Assembly: GCF_900496995.4 (NCBI RefSeq)
Contig: NW_024470326.1
Span: forward strand, 62,001 to 126,000
Direction: 5' to 3'
DNA from: Aquila chrysaetos chrysaetos
Lineage: Eukaryota > Chordata > Aves > Accipitriformes > Accipitridae
Length of the DNA stretch: 64,000 bases
Part shown: positions 35,483-47,564 of the stretch, piece by piece
Numbering within the stretch: position 1 is the first letter of the stretch
Layout: the number at the start of each line of letters is the position of its first letter
Notes under the pieces: model-generated
What the model was told of the DNA's origin: nothing
The model's database searches: none
What the model saw: only the letters and a program-made list of their open reading frames with translations
Position numbers and translations under genes: made by a program

Positions 35483-37080
35483 GTTAGGGCATTATTCTCT
35501 GACCAAAATCAAAGCCATTTCTCATACTACTTGTTCACCCCATTTTTTCCATTTCAACGAGATCTCTGTTCAGCTCTGTGGTTGGAGCTCTGGTTGGTGC
35601 TGACTGCGTGTGTCGTGAGGAGCAGGACCTCTGCCTACTGGCTGCCAAGGAGTCAGCCCTGCTCTGCAGCAGCTCTGCTCTGTAGTACTGAGCAATGCTC
35701 AGTAGCATTCTGGGAATGGTGTCCATCAGGGGGTCAGTCCTGGTGTTTGAATTGGTCAGATGAAACTACTCTTAATGTAAAAGTGCTTGTCAGGATCTGC
35801 ACTCCCAGGGCTAAGAAACCACAATCAAAACAGTGTTTGAGTGAGAGTTGGGGAGGTTAGAGCTCTCCAGTATTCCAACTGGAGTTTTTCTTGGATTTCA
35901 GAAACCCTCATCACTTCTGCTTCACTCGGAGAAAACAAAGTGTGTCCTGTGAGGCAAGAGGATTGCCTGTGGCTTAGTGCAGAGCAAGGGGAGCTGTTCT
36001 GTCACTCTGTCTTCTTGCCAGCTACCCTAGGCTCTCACCTTTCTGAGATGGAGGGTAATCACACCCCCGTGTTAACCTGAAAAGACTCCAGGCACTCCTG
36101 AAAGCAGAGAGACCCACTGTCCAACACCAAGTGTCTCCCCCTTTCTCAAGGTCTCTGCACCCCACCTCTTGCCAAGGACACACATGGTTCATTTCACAAA
36201 CCCAGCAGCATTTCCTCACTCATGGTGTCTCTGTGTTTTTCCATGGGACATTCAGAAATACCAAGACGCTATTGGACAGACCTGCGTCCTGGAGGGCAGC
36301 TCAGAGCTTGGAGGGTCACCCCAAGAAAATAGCCAAGTGCCCTGATGATGGTATCTCAGGAAGGGGGAGTCAGCTCATTTCCTAGGGAATGACACAGGCT
36401 GCATTGCCCACAGCTTGGAGGAGAGCTTGGACACCTGTAAGCTTGTTCCCAAGGACACAGCTGCATGGGAGGACCCACAAGACCAGTGTGTGACTCTGCA
36501 GCTGAAACTCCCACCCCAGAGAAACAGACAGCAAGAACAAGATAACAATAGCAATAACACAGACTAGTGGAGAATCAAGGAAAAATGCAGTGATTGACTG
36601 GCTCAGAGAGGCAAAGGCAGAGGCAGCTGAAGTCTCAGGAAAGAGTTACCCTTACCCAGCTGTGCATGCCACCTCCCAGACATCAATATAGCCAGGCAGT
36701 TGTTCTCAGTCCCTGTGCTCTACTTCAGGAGGCTCCTGTCAGACTTACTGATCCCTCAGAGTTACAGCTCAGGAGTCTCAGTGAGCTGTTCAACCATGAC
36801 AGCTCCTTTTCCATTTGTCCTGAAAATTCCCCAAGAGTAGGAAACAGAAAACACAAACTCAGGAAAGGTCCTTATTTTTATAGCAATCCCTGCTTTGACC
36901 TTGCCCTTGAAAAGTGCCCTCAGGAAATGCCCCGGGGCTGATCTGGAGCGGTGAGCAGCCCTGACCCACACAGCACCCTCTTGTCAGCAGAAGGACCCTG
37001 CCCTGCTGCGAGTTGCTTCTTCCACCCACAGCTTCTCCCCTGTCTGCTGTTGGAGCTCCCCAGGCAGGCTGAGTACTTAC
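35483..37080 (-). other. Upstream region or intron of the family-14 OR
   Basis: The region matches the pseudogene's upstream sequence (49900-51284) up to about 36872, where the pseudogene copy is cut off by a retroviral fossil. No other gene is seen. If the donor at 37080 is real, this stretch is a 1.6-kb intron. Confidence 0.5.
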
Positions 37081-37200
37081 CCTGACCAGCGGCAGAGTCC
37101 CCTGCCCCAGCACACAGCCCCCTGGGGTGCAGGGACCCTGCTCAGCAGGACAGCCCTGGGCAGCCCTGGCTGCACACCCAGCTTCACACTCCGCAGCCAT
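37081..37200 (-). promoter_or_regulatory. Candidate non-coding 5' exon and promoter of the family-14 OR
   Basis: The minus strand reads GCTGGTCAGG followed by GTAAGTACTC, a near-perfect splice donor with the GT at 37080. A CCCCAGGGG core at about 37118-37128 resembles the CCCNNGGG core of Olf1/EBF sites found in OR promoters. The right limit of the exon is unknown. This is inference from signals, not from expression. Confidence 0.35.
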
Positions 37201-38984
37201 CCCCAGGTGAAGGCAGCTGACATGCCCTGTCCCTCTGAGGGTGCAGCAGGGAACCTCTGCTCCAAAGTGCGTCCTTTTTCTCTACACTGCACAAACTGTG
37301 AGAGTCCTCCTGACAGATCCCATAGGCTGTGGCATGTGCCAGCTTTAGGAGGTCATTCCAGGAATTGCCCTGCAGCCAGAGACTTAACCTGTGAAGGGCT
37401 GTGAAGATTTATCTCCAAGTCAGCTCTCCGCTCTCCTCCGACCCCAGACTGCCTTTAACCTCTCTCTCTGCCTCACTCCTCTCCCCTCGGTGCCTGCAGG
37501 CAGTGCCCTCAGCCCTGCTGCGCTTTGCAGAGGAGCTGCTCCTGGGCAGAGCTGTCTCTCTGAAATGCTGCCTGCTTGCCAGGAGCTCCCTCCAGCCCAG
37601 GAGCCCAGCCCAGCTCAGCAGCAGAGGACCAGCCCAAGGCAGCACTTTCTCTGCCTCCTCTGGGCTCCCTCCAGGTGTCCCTAGGGCTCAGGGGAACCTG
37701 CTGGGAAACAGGCTGAAGCAATCACTGATGTTGCTTCCCTCAGCTAGGGAGAGACACTTCTTTCCTGAAATAAAATTCTCCTCTCGGAGACAAACTTCCA
37801 TCTACATGCCACAGTTTTTTGGTCATATTGTTAGACAGGATCCCCAGAGAGAGGCAGGCAGGGATCTCCTTTACCCCTGCTGAGGGAAGGGATCCATGGG
37901 TCAATGGAGGCAAATCATCCTGCCTTTCTACTCATGGCATTTGAAGGAGGCTCAGCTCCCTCCCATGCACACCACAAAGCCACAGGAGGTGGGATTCCTC
38001 TTGCCTCAGTTCAGGTGTGAGCAAAATAGACACCTGCATGTGAGCTCCTTGTCTCAGCTCCCATCTGAATTAAGGGAGAGCAAAGGCAGGAGTCAGGTGT
38101 TCAGATGCAAATCCCTGGTGACATTTGAACGGCCAGAGGTGGTCCAAGATACATGTAGGTAACAGCAACCTGTAACGGAGAAGTTCATAGAGACAGGGCA
38201 ACATCTTGGGAATCATGTATGAGCCTGGTGGGAAATTCCTTTGGCCAAGTGACATGGCAGCTTATGCCCAACTAAAGGCCAAAAGAACCTTTTCCTACTC
38301 CTTATCTTCATGGCACTTGACACAGGTATTCATATGAACGACTTGCAGTCATGTACCATAGCGAGAGCTGAGTCTCTCTCTTTTCCATCAGCTGAATTTA
38401 CTATACCGCCACTGACTATAGTGTCATGTGTCCCATGTCCGTCCCCACACTGCCTAACAGAATTCACGGCACGTACTCTGTTTCATGTCCAAATCCAGGG
38501 CCACAGAGCTACACGAGATGCCAAGGCTGGCAGGGACCTCACAGGAGCTGCAGGAAAGCAATTCCCATTCAGGGTGGGTGCGTCATAGACGTCCCAGACG
38601 GCATCACAGAGAGTGCGATTTGGTGCCTGTTTGCCATACACTAAAGGCATCAGTCAGAGGCATCAGTCATCAGAGAGGCAAGGTCTGCTCCTTCTCCACC
38701 CAAGAGCTGCAGGCATTGCATGAACAGGAACCATGTCACACAGGGGTTTTTACTCTCTCCCTTGATGATCCAGTCAATGAAAAGACCAAGAATTTTCAGA
38801 GTGTGCCTGGATACATCTTGTCTTCAAGGACATCATCCTCCAAGCACAGCAATGGTCCATGTCAAAACTCGGTGGAAGCTCAAAAAGGATTTCAAGGGCA
38901 CCAAGATGAACTTTTGGTACTTCAGGAACTATTACAGAAGCAAAAGAGATAAGGTAGGACCACTGCTGAAATGAGGAAGAGTAG
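37201..38984. other. Interval without a recognised gene
   Basis: The interval is GC-rich near 37400-37700 with long but low-complexity frames (Ser/Leu/Pro-rich) that I do not accept as genes. No LTR or LINE end is clear. Confidence 0.45.
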
Positions 38985-39260
38985 CTCTAGATAGATCTGA
39001 GGTACTCTACGTCACAGCCTCGGTTAATACCAGCAAGGTAGCCCAGGCCTTTGAGCTGTGAGGCAGGACTCTGGAGGAGAACAACCAGCAGTGGATGGGG
39101 ATCAAGCGTGGGGTTACTCAAGCAAACTACACCCTTACTAGTCCATGGGAACCATAGGGGCTGCATCCAAGGGTGCTGAGAGAGTGATTTTTTTTCTCGA
39201 GGAGGTGCTGGTCTGGTATGACCCCAGTAAGAAAGGAACTCGGACAAAGTGAGCTGCATT
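38985..39260 (+). mobile_element. CR1 LINE fragment
   Basis: CATCCAAGGGTGCTGAGAGAG and the preceding TGGATGGGGATCAAG...TTACTCAAGCAAACT boxes match sense CR1 sequence, and the second set also occurs in the CR1 at about 40980. It is short and truncated at both ends. Confidence 0.6.
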
Positions 39261-39799
39261 TTAAAATTATGTTCATCATCATTAACACTATAAGGAGAGA
39301 ATCATGCAGATCATCTTAGGCCCCTTTAGATGGTGAGAACCCCAGGTGGTGTAGCATTGAACAGGGCCTTCTACCTGAATGCAGCAAAGCATGCAGACCC
39401 CATCCATAGAAAACAGTCTCCTCTTTTGGTCATCCAAGCTACTATAGGATTTTCTTACAAGGAACAACTCTACTCATCGTCTCAACAGTCAAACAGAAAT
39501 GATGTTTTCATGAGAATGTTTTGCTGCACGGTTAGATACAGGCAAGGCCACGCAGGAGGCATGATGTCCAGTACAGAGTGGGACCTGCCTGCAGGCTCGT
39601 GTGTGATAATATGCTGCTGAGGTTGTCCTGTGGCCCAGGGATCTGTGCAGCATAACACAAGTTTGATGGCCGTGCTGGACTGCGCAGCAGGGTGCAGCGC
39701 AGCCCTAAGAACTCGATGTTCAACATTTTTGTGGTCAGGACCAGTGTTCAGGTTTCCCTGTGAGAAGTCTGTGGTCCACTACGCTGCCACAGCTGAGAT

Positions 39800-41400
39800 G
39801 CCGTGGCCCTAATGTGCACTGCCAGGAGGAGCTGGAGACGCGTGGCTTGTCACAGAACTGTGATGGTTTTGGATGAAATGAGACGTGGTGGGACAGCTTG
39901 CTGAGCTGTGGTGCTGCAATGGAGGGCTACAGGCTCTGCCCAGGGAGCAGCAGGGAGGACGAGGACTATGTCCTCTGTATGAAGGGGAAGCTTGGATTTG
40001 TGGGGGTCCTCTATGTGACAGACAACAGGTTGGGTTAGCTTTTGTCATTTAGGATGAGAGCAGGAGTCAGCAGGAGTGACCTGGTGTTTGCAGTTACAAA
40101 CTGCTTGCTCAGGGAGAGGAAACAGAAAAGGTCTTTTGTCAGCAGCCCCAGGAAGTCTCCAGGTTCATGAGCAGGTTCCTGTGGTGAACAACTTTAAGTG
40201 CCCTGGCATTCCCTGGCAAGGCAAAGCAACAGGCGTGCCAACAGCCTGAAGTTGGCTATTGGGACAACTTCTTCAGCCAGCTGCCAGGTGGGCCACCAAG
40301 GGTGATTCTCACCTGGACCTGATCCTGGCCAACAAGGAACAGCTGGTTAGGGATGTGATGATATTCAGTGTCAGTCTTGGCTGTCATGGCCATGAATGAG
40401 GGGTTATCACTCACTAAAGGGCAGTGAGTAAGGCCAGCAGGAGAGCACAGACCTGGGACTCCAGAGGAGAAGACTTGGACAAACTCAGGAGGCTGAGACA
40501 AGTGGTGCCATGGGAAGGAGCTCTGAAGAGTGAAGGAGCATGGGAAATCTGATAGGCCTTACAGGACAGCCTCTTCCAAGCACAGGAATGATCTCCCCAA
40601 ATACCCTTGAAGAGAAGCAACCATCTCCGAGGCTGCTTGTGTGAACTGACTGAGCTCCAGGGCAAGAAGGCCGCAGGCAGGAGGTGGAATCAGGGAAAGC
40701 TGCAGACAGAATGTCGAAACCTTGTCCCAGGATGTAGGGATGATGCCAAAGCCAAAGGTCCCATTGTCTTGAGAGATGCAGGGCAGGATAGAGGCAGCAA
40801 GATGAGCTGATACTGGTTCATTAACCGTAAAAGAATAGACAGGGATCATGTGGGCCTGCTGCTGAGCTCCCTAAGTGTAGGAGCAGGTAAGGCTGAGGAA
40901 CTTAATGACTTCTTTGGCTGTGACTTCTGCCAGGCCTTTGTGACTGGCGACAGGACCCTGGAGGAAAGCAACCAGCAGTAAGTGGGGATCAAGTCAGAGG
41001 TTACTTGAGCAATGTCAGCCTTGAACAGCCCCTGGGAGCAGAGGGGAATCATCCAAGGCTGGGGAGGGAGCAAGCCAATTTTGTAGCGAGGCTCACTCTG
41101 CATCACTTTTGACGGATCATGGAGATCAGGACAAGTGCTTGATGGCTTCCAAAAAAGTTGACAGCTCTCTTCCAACACAGGCCAGAGGATGACCAGGGGA
41201 ACAAAAGGCTGTTTGACCTCATATTGCAGAGCAGTGTGTCCCTCAGCATGTCCTCCTGGATGATATTTCTGGGAAGATGTAGGGTGACTGGGCATGGCCA
41301 GCACGGATTTATCCAGGGTGGACCATGAGAGACCAACCTCATGGCTTTCCAGGATGAAAGGGCTGGATTTCTGGATGAGGGTGGATGACCAGTGGGTGTC
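39800..41400 (+). mobile_element. CR1 LINE, endonuclease to early RT
   Basis: Sense CR1 with a CACCTGGACCTGATCCTGGC box (endonuclease carboxy end, HLDLILANKEQLVRDV) near 40310, a linker, and CACGGATTTATCCAGGG near 41303, which precedes the RT finger region. It is degraded. It stops about 55 bases before the OR fragment at 41455. Confidence 0.75.
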
Positions 41401-41454
41401 TTTTATTATATTATTGCATACAGGACATCTGGAAGGATGGAGGGAGGAAGGAGG

Positions 41455-41869
41455 GATCCTCAAGCTCTCCTGCTGAGATGCCTACCTCAGGGAAGTTGGA
41501 GTACTTGTAGTTTCTTTCTGTTTAGCTGTGGGGTGTTTTACTTTCATTGTGCTGTCCTATGGGCAGATCTTCAGGGTTGTGCTGAGGGTCCCCTCTGAGC
41601 AGCGACGGCACAAAGCCTTTTCCACCTGCCTCCCTCACCTGGCCGTGGTCTCCTTGTTCATAACTACTGCCATGATTGCCTACCTGAAGCCCCCCTCCAT
41701 CTCCTCCCCATCCCTGGACCTGCTGGTGGCAGTTCTGTACTCGGTGGTGCCTCCAGCCGTGAACCCCCTCATCTACAGCATGAGAAACCATGAGATCAGA
41801 GATGCCCTGAGAAAACTAATCACTGGATGCTTTTTAGAAAGAAGAAGCTGCCTCTTGTCTTCTGCATAG
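41455..41869 (+). pseudogene. Family-14 OR, C-terminal fragment
   Basis: Only the part from just before TM5 to the stop remains. The open frame covers CFTFIVLSYGQIFRVVLRVPS in part, KAFSTCLPH and NPLIYSMRNHEIRDALRK, ending with TAG at 41867-41869, which corresponds to the ancestral stop of the pseudogene at 48920. The left junction at about 41455 joins it to CR1-side sequence, so TM1-TM4, the start codon and the promoter are absent. The frame is open but no OR function is possible. The 3' flank jumps at about 41905, losing about 1 kb relative to the flank at 48920. Confidence 0.88.
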
Positions 41870-41904
41870 TACTTATATCTCTTATATCTTACTTATATCA
41901 CCTT

Positions 41905-42230
41905 CCTGCTGGGCCAATGGCTGGTGTGGGGGAACGGACAGCCCTGCCCAGCCTCGCTCCTTCCCCAGACCCTGGCGCAGAGCTGTCTGCAAAGCCCCAC
42001 CTGGGACAAGGCTGGGGCAGGGCAGGGGTCGGGTGCTGGGGCAGCTGCAAGAGTAGGAGGGTCATAAATCACAAATGGGGGAAGTTTCCCCACCCCGACT
42101 CTCCCCTTTCCCGTGCTGTGCCTGCAGAGTGGGGCTGTGGGACCGTGTATGGTCAGTGGGGCTGGGCCAGCACAGGGACAGGGCGCTGACAGGGGCCATG
42201 AAGCAGCTGCCAGGAGGTGCCATCATGGAC
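41905..42230 (+). repeat. Shortened OR 3' flank before duplicon C
   Basis: It matches 28180-28560 in direct orientation, and 47905-47600 and 63215-62900 inverted. This shows that duplicon C lies downstream of the plus-strand OR fragment. No coding function is seen. Confidence 0.65.
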
Positions 42231-45200
42231 ACTTGTTCTCAGAATTGCATACCAGAGGCTCATCACTGAGAACTCATAGCTATTTTCTCAAGTAGCAAGA
42301 AAATTAAAAAGCTTTAGTTCATCATCGAGAATACTAAGGAGTTCCCTTTCAGCGCTGTCCTGTTACTGCTAGTAGTGATAGTTCCACTAATTCCAAAAGG
42401 TCCTTGAGAGCTTCTGTATTTTCCCCTGGCTCCAAACCTCAGGCTGCTCAGACACCCAAAGTGCTACCTCAAACCTCTGCAAACCAAATCTCTCCCACCT
42501 GCTCTCATCCACACTCTTTTATCCCGGAACACTTCTAACCATCATGTCAGCACACTGCCTGGTCTCTTTTTTATCTGGGTGAAGTCGGGGTGCTCCCTCG
42601 TGAAGCCTTCCCTACCAAAGTCTTTTCCTACCTGCTGATCCTGCTTGTATCCCCTCACACAACGTACAGCTCCATCTTCCTTCTGCAGAGCTCCATGGGA
42701 TGGACAGTTTTCCTGTTTCTTTCACAAGAAAAGGTGACAAACAGGAAAGACTCCTTGCCAGGAAGCCGCAGCCTTGGGTGTTGCTCAGCTGCTTCTTCCT
42801 GGCACTTCATTCAGCCTCTGTTTTTCTGTATTAGGTGTTTTTCTGTAGCTACTCTTTCTGCAGAGATCTTAAAAAGACAATGATTTCATAAAAGATGGTC
42901 ATAAAGGCCCTGTTGTAGACAACTATGTTTGCCATGAGCTCTGGAGGGAGTCAGGAGTTAATAAGCACCAGGAATATGCAGGAATCTCAAGGCCTCTTCT
43001 GAAGAGCGAGCAGCTCTGAGCAGCAGTGATTGATTGGCCGTTTGTAGGGCTCAGAGAGAGGGTCGAGGGATGTCAGCGAGAAACAAGGAGGTGGCCGATG
43101 GATTTAGCAAATCCTGAAACCCTCTCTGAGGCCAGAAAAGGAAAGCTGTGGATGTCTGTGGATGGGGAAGAGGAGGAGGTGTGTCCTGGGAAGATGTCAG
43201 GAAGCAAGACCCCTCTTCTGCAAGTCAGGGATGAAAGAGATTTTTTTTTCCATGCTGTGTACATGCCTAGGAGATGGAGAATGCCTGCTGATTCACGGGC
43301 ACTGACACCTCAGAGAGGTGCCCGGCAGCACTGATTTTCCTGAAAGGGTATCACAGGACCACAAAACTACAGTAGAGTTGAGGTTTGAAGGGACAGGACT
43401 GGACCCAGTATTGACCCCTGCAGTGCACCACTGGTGACCGGCCTCCAGGGAGACCTCGTGCCACCGACCACCATTCTGTGGGCCGGCCACTCAGCCAGTT
43501 TTCAATCCACCTCACTGTCTGCTCATCCAGCCTCTGCTTCAGCAGCTTCTCTATGAGGTTTTTATGGGAGACAGTGTCAAAAGCCTTACTCATCTACCAA
43601 GGCAGCCATTGCATTGGAGAAGTTTATCACGTTATCAGATAGGAATGGCATTTCCTTTCATCAGCTGTGCTCTGGGCCTCTGTGGTGTATCGGTTGGGGT
43701 CTGGCACTTGGAGGGCCACGATGTTATGCCATTGTATAGCCCATAAAGATTTGGCCACCTCAAAAAAGGGATGATAGGTGGGAAGTGCTACCAGTTTTGG
43801 ACATTGCTTGATAGCAAAGAAATAATAGTGGGCTCTATCCAACCTACCCAACCTCCATTGCTCTCAGCTGTTTAGATATGAAATGCAGATGTCAAATGTT
43901 TTAATATAAACTTGTCCTGAGAAAAGTTTCGCCTTTCAACATGTTCATAGGAAATGCATTTTAGAAATGACTGTATAAATCTAGATTTACGTAGAGGGAG
44001 AGAAAGGGGAAGCAGCTTGCTGTTCCATGTCAGTGGCCAATAGAGAAAACAATCATAGAAAACCCTCAAAACTCTGAAAATGAAGGCTTCTTACACAATT
44101 ATTACCCTCAGCTCTTTTCTGCATATGTTTCAACATATACCTATCATCTCCACTCACGGGTTGATGCAGTTGCCCACACAGGGGTGACCACTGCCTCCAA
44201 GATACCCTGAGGTAGCTGAAGACCTCACGCAGAACAGAGAAACGCGAGGCAGGACCGATGGCAGAATATCTGGAGCATGAGCTGGTGGACAGGCAGGGTG
44301 CATCAAAGCCTCTTGGCTGAGACAAGTGATTTATCTTCCTTGACTAGCAAGGGAAGCCTGGGCAATTGCACCCCAGGTGTCTAGTGTGAGAGGTGATTGC
44401 TCTCATCCCTGCCTTCACCTATAATGGCGTCACCTGTAATTTTCCAAGCAGCGAATGAAAACCAAGTGTGTCTAGATGATGTAGAGTCTGCTTGAAGATG
44501 TTCCTGTAACCCAGATATGTTGGGGTTAGTGCAGATTTGGCTATTCAGAAGGGAGCATTTCCTTCCCTTTGTCTCTTTGCTTCCCCTCTGTGAGTTGAGG
44601 GAGCTCGTGACTTCAGTGTGTGACACGCTGTCTGCAAAAGAGCGAGTATGGACAAACAAACAAAGTCAAGGACAGGGAACTTTTGGGGAGGTCCTGGCAT
44701 CTGTGACTAAACCAAAAATGTGTTTTCTCTTGGCCTAAGGTTATCCACTGTAGGAAGCAGGTTTCAGTGGATGTAATGTGGACTTAATACCTTAGCGGAG
44801 GAATGTCTTCTATTTTTTACTGAACTATGCCTGCCTTTGTTTTTGCTTGTTGGCAATTAAGAAACACCCTTCTGTGTCTGTGTGCCTCTCAGTCTCCAAG
44901 TAAAACAGCTGGGAATTGGTGCCAACAGGCTGAAACATGCAGCTACAGCCTTCAGTGGTGAAAGGTCAGATTGGAACAGGGCTGCTCCAAGTCCCAGGTG
45001 GCTGATGAGAAACATGGTAGTTTGGGGGTAGGGATGAAAACTGACCATAGGCTGTGGAACATGAAGGCTCTGGATTTTCATATCTATTTAGACTGCATTA
45101 GGAGATGCACAGGATCAATATCAATTAGAGACTGATAATATCAGTTCAGGTATAAGCAGAAAAATAACGTTGAGAAAAATAAACCCTTTCTTTTTGGTGT

Positions 45201-45537
45201 TTAGTGTTCATATCACTTCACATTGATTACACTCCTGAAACTGCTCTAATTAACCACATCAGAATTGAAGACTGAAAGGAAAATGATGCACAGCGACTGG
45301 ACTTGTTAGGGTGTTTTGCATGTTAATGAGCCCTCTGGTGCTGACTTCCTGAACTGCAGATCCTGAAAGACTGAAGAAGCCCCTAGAGGCTTAAAAGTCA
45401 GCAGCAAGCCTCCAAGTTTCTGAGCCTGTTAGTGGGCTCCAGTGAGGGCCATCCCTGAAAAGGCCATGGAGGGAATGACCAGACGAGGGACCGTCCCGGG
45501 GGGCTGGTGAAGCAGGAAGTCAGAGGCACTGCTTAGA
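42230..45537 (+). repeat. Segmental duplicon, copy C
   Basis: A full copy of the unit, closest to copy B by the shared block at 43827-44377, although many single bases agree with A. It contains the antisense CR1 RT piece at 43320-43595. The right end passes into B/C-shared sequence. Confidence 0.8.
43320..43595 (-). mobile_element. CR1 LINE fragment, reverse-transcriptase part (copy C)
   Basis: The minus strand reads SKAFDTVSHKNLIEKLLK and WIENWLSGRPTEWW, the same RT piece as in A, B and D. Confidence 0.8.
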
Positions 45538-46519
45538 GGTGGAAAAATCAAATGTAGAGTGTGGTTGTGAAAACCCTTGATGTGTTTCACCAAGCAGGAC
45601 AGCCAAGCCCTGACCCCCATCCTCTGGGAGAGGAGACCCGTTACCTCACGGGATGCTCGCAACTCTTCTGGGGAGCAGTGGGATGTGGGGGTGTGCAATG
45701 CTGAGTGCAGGACAGGATCGACAGAGGGTGGGTGAGGAGGCAGAAACGCCCTGGGACTATAAGAACCTGGTGTCTTCTCATGGGCCTCAGTGGAAGAGAC
45801 AGCAGCCAGGGTGGAGAGGATAAGGATCTCAGTTGTGTTGGCTGGTGGTGATCTCACCTGCTGCAATGCTCTCAGTCATCCCCATTGCAGGCTGTCCTAC
45901 ACTGTCCTATGCCTGTGCTGGTTTCCCAGCAGACTTTAGCTACGTCCCCTTTTCCCCACCCCACTCGGACCCTGGGATCTCCCAAGCCATACTGATGCCC
46001 TCCTGTCCTTACTGGCTGTTGCTTCAAACACAAAGCTGTGGTCAAGCGAGGATTGGTCAAGGCCTGTGAGTTGCCCACAACCTGCCTGCCTTCTTCCAAT
46101 ACCCTCATCATGCTCCTCTCGCACCCAAGCTATTACAGCCCCACACTTGCTTGAATCTTCTATTTCTCTCTGTATGCCAGCCCTGAAATACATGTCCTCC
46201 TTCTGCCACCTCAAAATCAAAATTTAATTTATTTCACTTCAGCAGGATGCCCTGCTACCCCTGCCACTACTTCAAGTGTGCTACCATAGATGTGGACTGC
46301 TGTGTTGCATATATTTATGTTTGGGAAGGTCAATGCTTTTTTTTTTTTTTTTAATAGATACTGATACACCTGGGGAAATCTCAAAACCACATATTGATGG
46401 ATTCTTGATATGGTCGGGGCTGTATGTATCAGGGCACATATAAATCAACCCTGCAGCTGATGTGAATTTTTTCTGTGGTCAGGGAGACCCTCAGAGCTCT
46501 CCCTAATTTGAAAGCATGA
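45538..46519 (+). repeat. B/C-shared sequence with an A/T-rich tail
   Basis: The first 520 bases match copy B. From 46057 the sequence is missing from B. It includes a T run at about 46339-46354. I see no gene. Confidence 0.55.
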
Positions 46520-47330
46520 AGGGGAAGGAAGGACAGCATCTTTCAGGCTGGAAGGGACCTCAGGAGGTTTCTGGAAAAAACCTGCTGCTCAAAGCAGGGC
46601 CACACCAGATTACTCAGGGCTTTATCCAAAGACGCCTTGGTCACTTTCTGGGATAGAGCCTGCACAAACTCCCTGGGAAACAGCTTCCAGCATTCGGCTA
46701 TCCTCATGCTGGAAACGTTTTTCTCTATATGTACACTAACCCCCTTGTTTCAGCCCACTGCCTCTTGTCCTTGTGTCTTGTACCATGGACACGAGCCTGA
46801 CTCAGTCTTCCTGGGAACACTGCAATGCTGCTACGTGTTTTGCCCAAGATCTTCCTTTCTCCAGGCTGGACAAGCCCAGCTCCCTCAGCCTCTCCTCACA
46901 GCTAAAGTGTTCCTGCCTCGGACCATTATGGGGGCCCTTTGCTAAACTGGCCCCAGCTTGCCGACACCTTTCCTATATTGGGATCTGAAATCTGGACACA
47001 GTGTTCTGCATAATCCCTTCCCTCAATCGCCTGGCCGTGCTCCTGGTCATATAGCGCAGGGTGATCCTGTCCTTCCTTGTGCCAGGGCACACGCCTGCGT
47101 CCTGTCCATCTCGCTTTCCACCAAGACCTTTCCAAAATGCCTCCTCCCAGCCAGGCAGCCCCCTGCCTGTGTCATTGCCAGGGTTAGTCCCCTGCAGGGA
47201 CAGAAACTGGCATCAGTCCTTGCGGGATTTCCTGACTTTCCTGCCAGTGCATGCTCTCCTCTTCCTTGAAGCCTTTCCCTGAGCACAAGACCTGGAGACC
47301 ATTTCAGTAAAGACTCAGGCACAGCAGGCA
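46520..47330 (-). mobile_element. CR1 LINE 3' end (copy C)
   Basis: Antisense CR1 begins with the AGCATCTTTCAGGCTGGAAG box (the 3' end of the LINE) and runs through CCAGGCTGGACAAGCCCAG to GATCTGAAATCTGGACACAG. It is the more complete counterpart of 32405-33100. The outer part (47050-47330) is less certain. Confidence 0.75.
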
Positions 47331-47564
47331 TTCATTCCTTCAGCCCCAGCTGTGTCTGCTGTTATTAAACCACCTTCCCCATTCAGCAGCAGGCCTGCAT
47401 TTTCCTTGTTCAGCCTTGGTCTCTCAGAAGTGACCAAAGCTCTTCTGTTTGCTTCTGAATTCCCTTGCAACCAGCATCTCCAGGTGAGCTTTTCTTTTCC
47501 TACACACATACCTCCACAACAAAGGCAATATGTAGAAATTCCTGCTTTGTACCTGTCCTTGCTG

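Noticed and set aside
37401-37883. 160-codon Ser/Leu-rich frame
   Set aside because: It is GC-rich with no recognised domain, and nothing supports expression; a possible acceptor before it is not enough.
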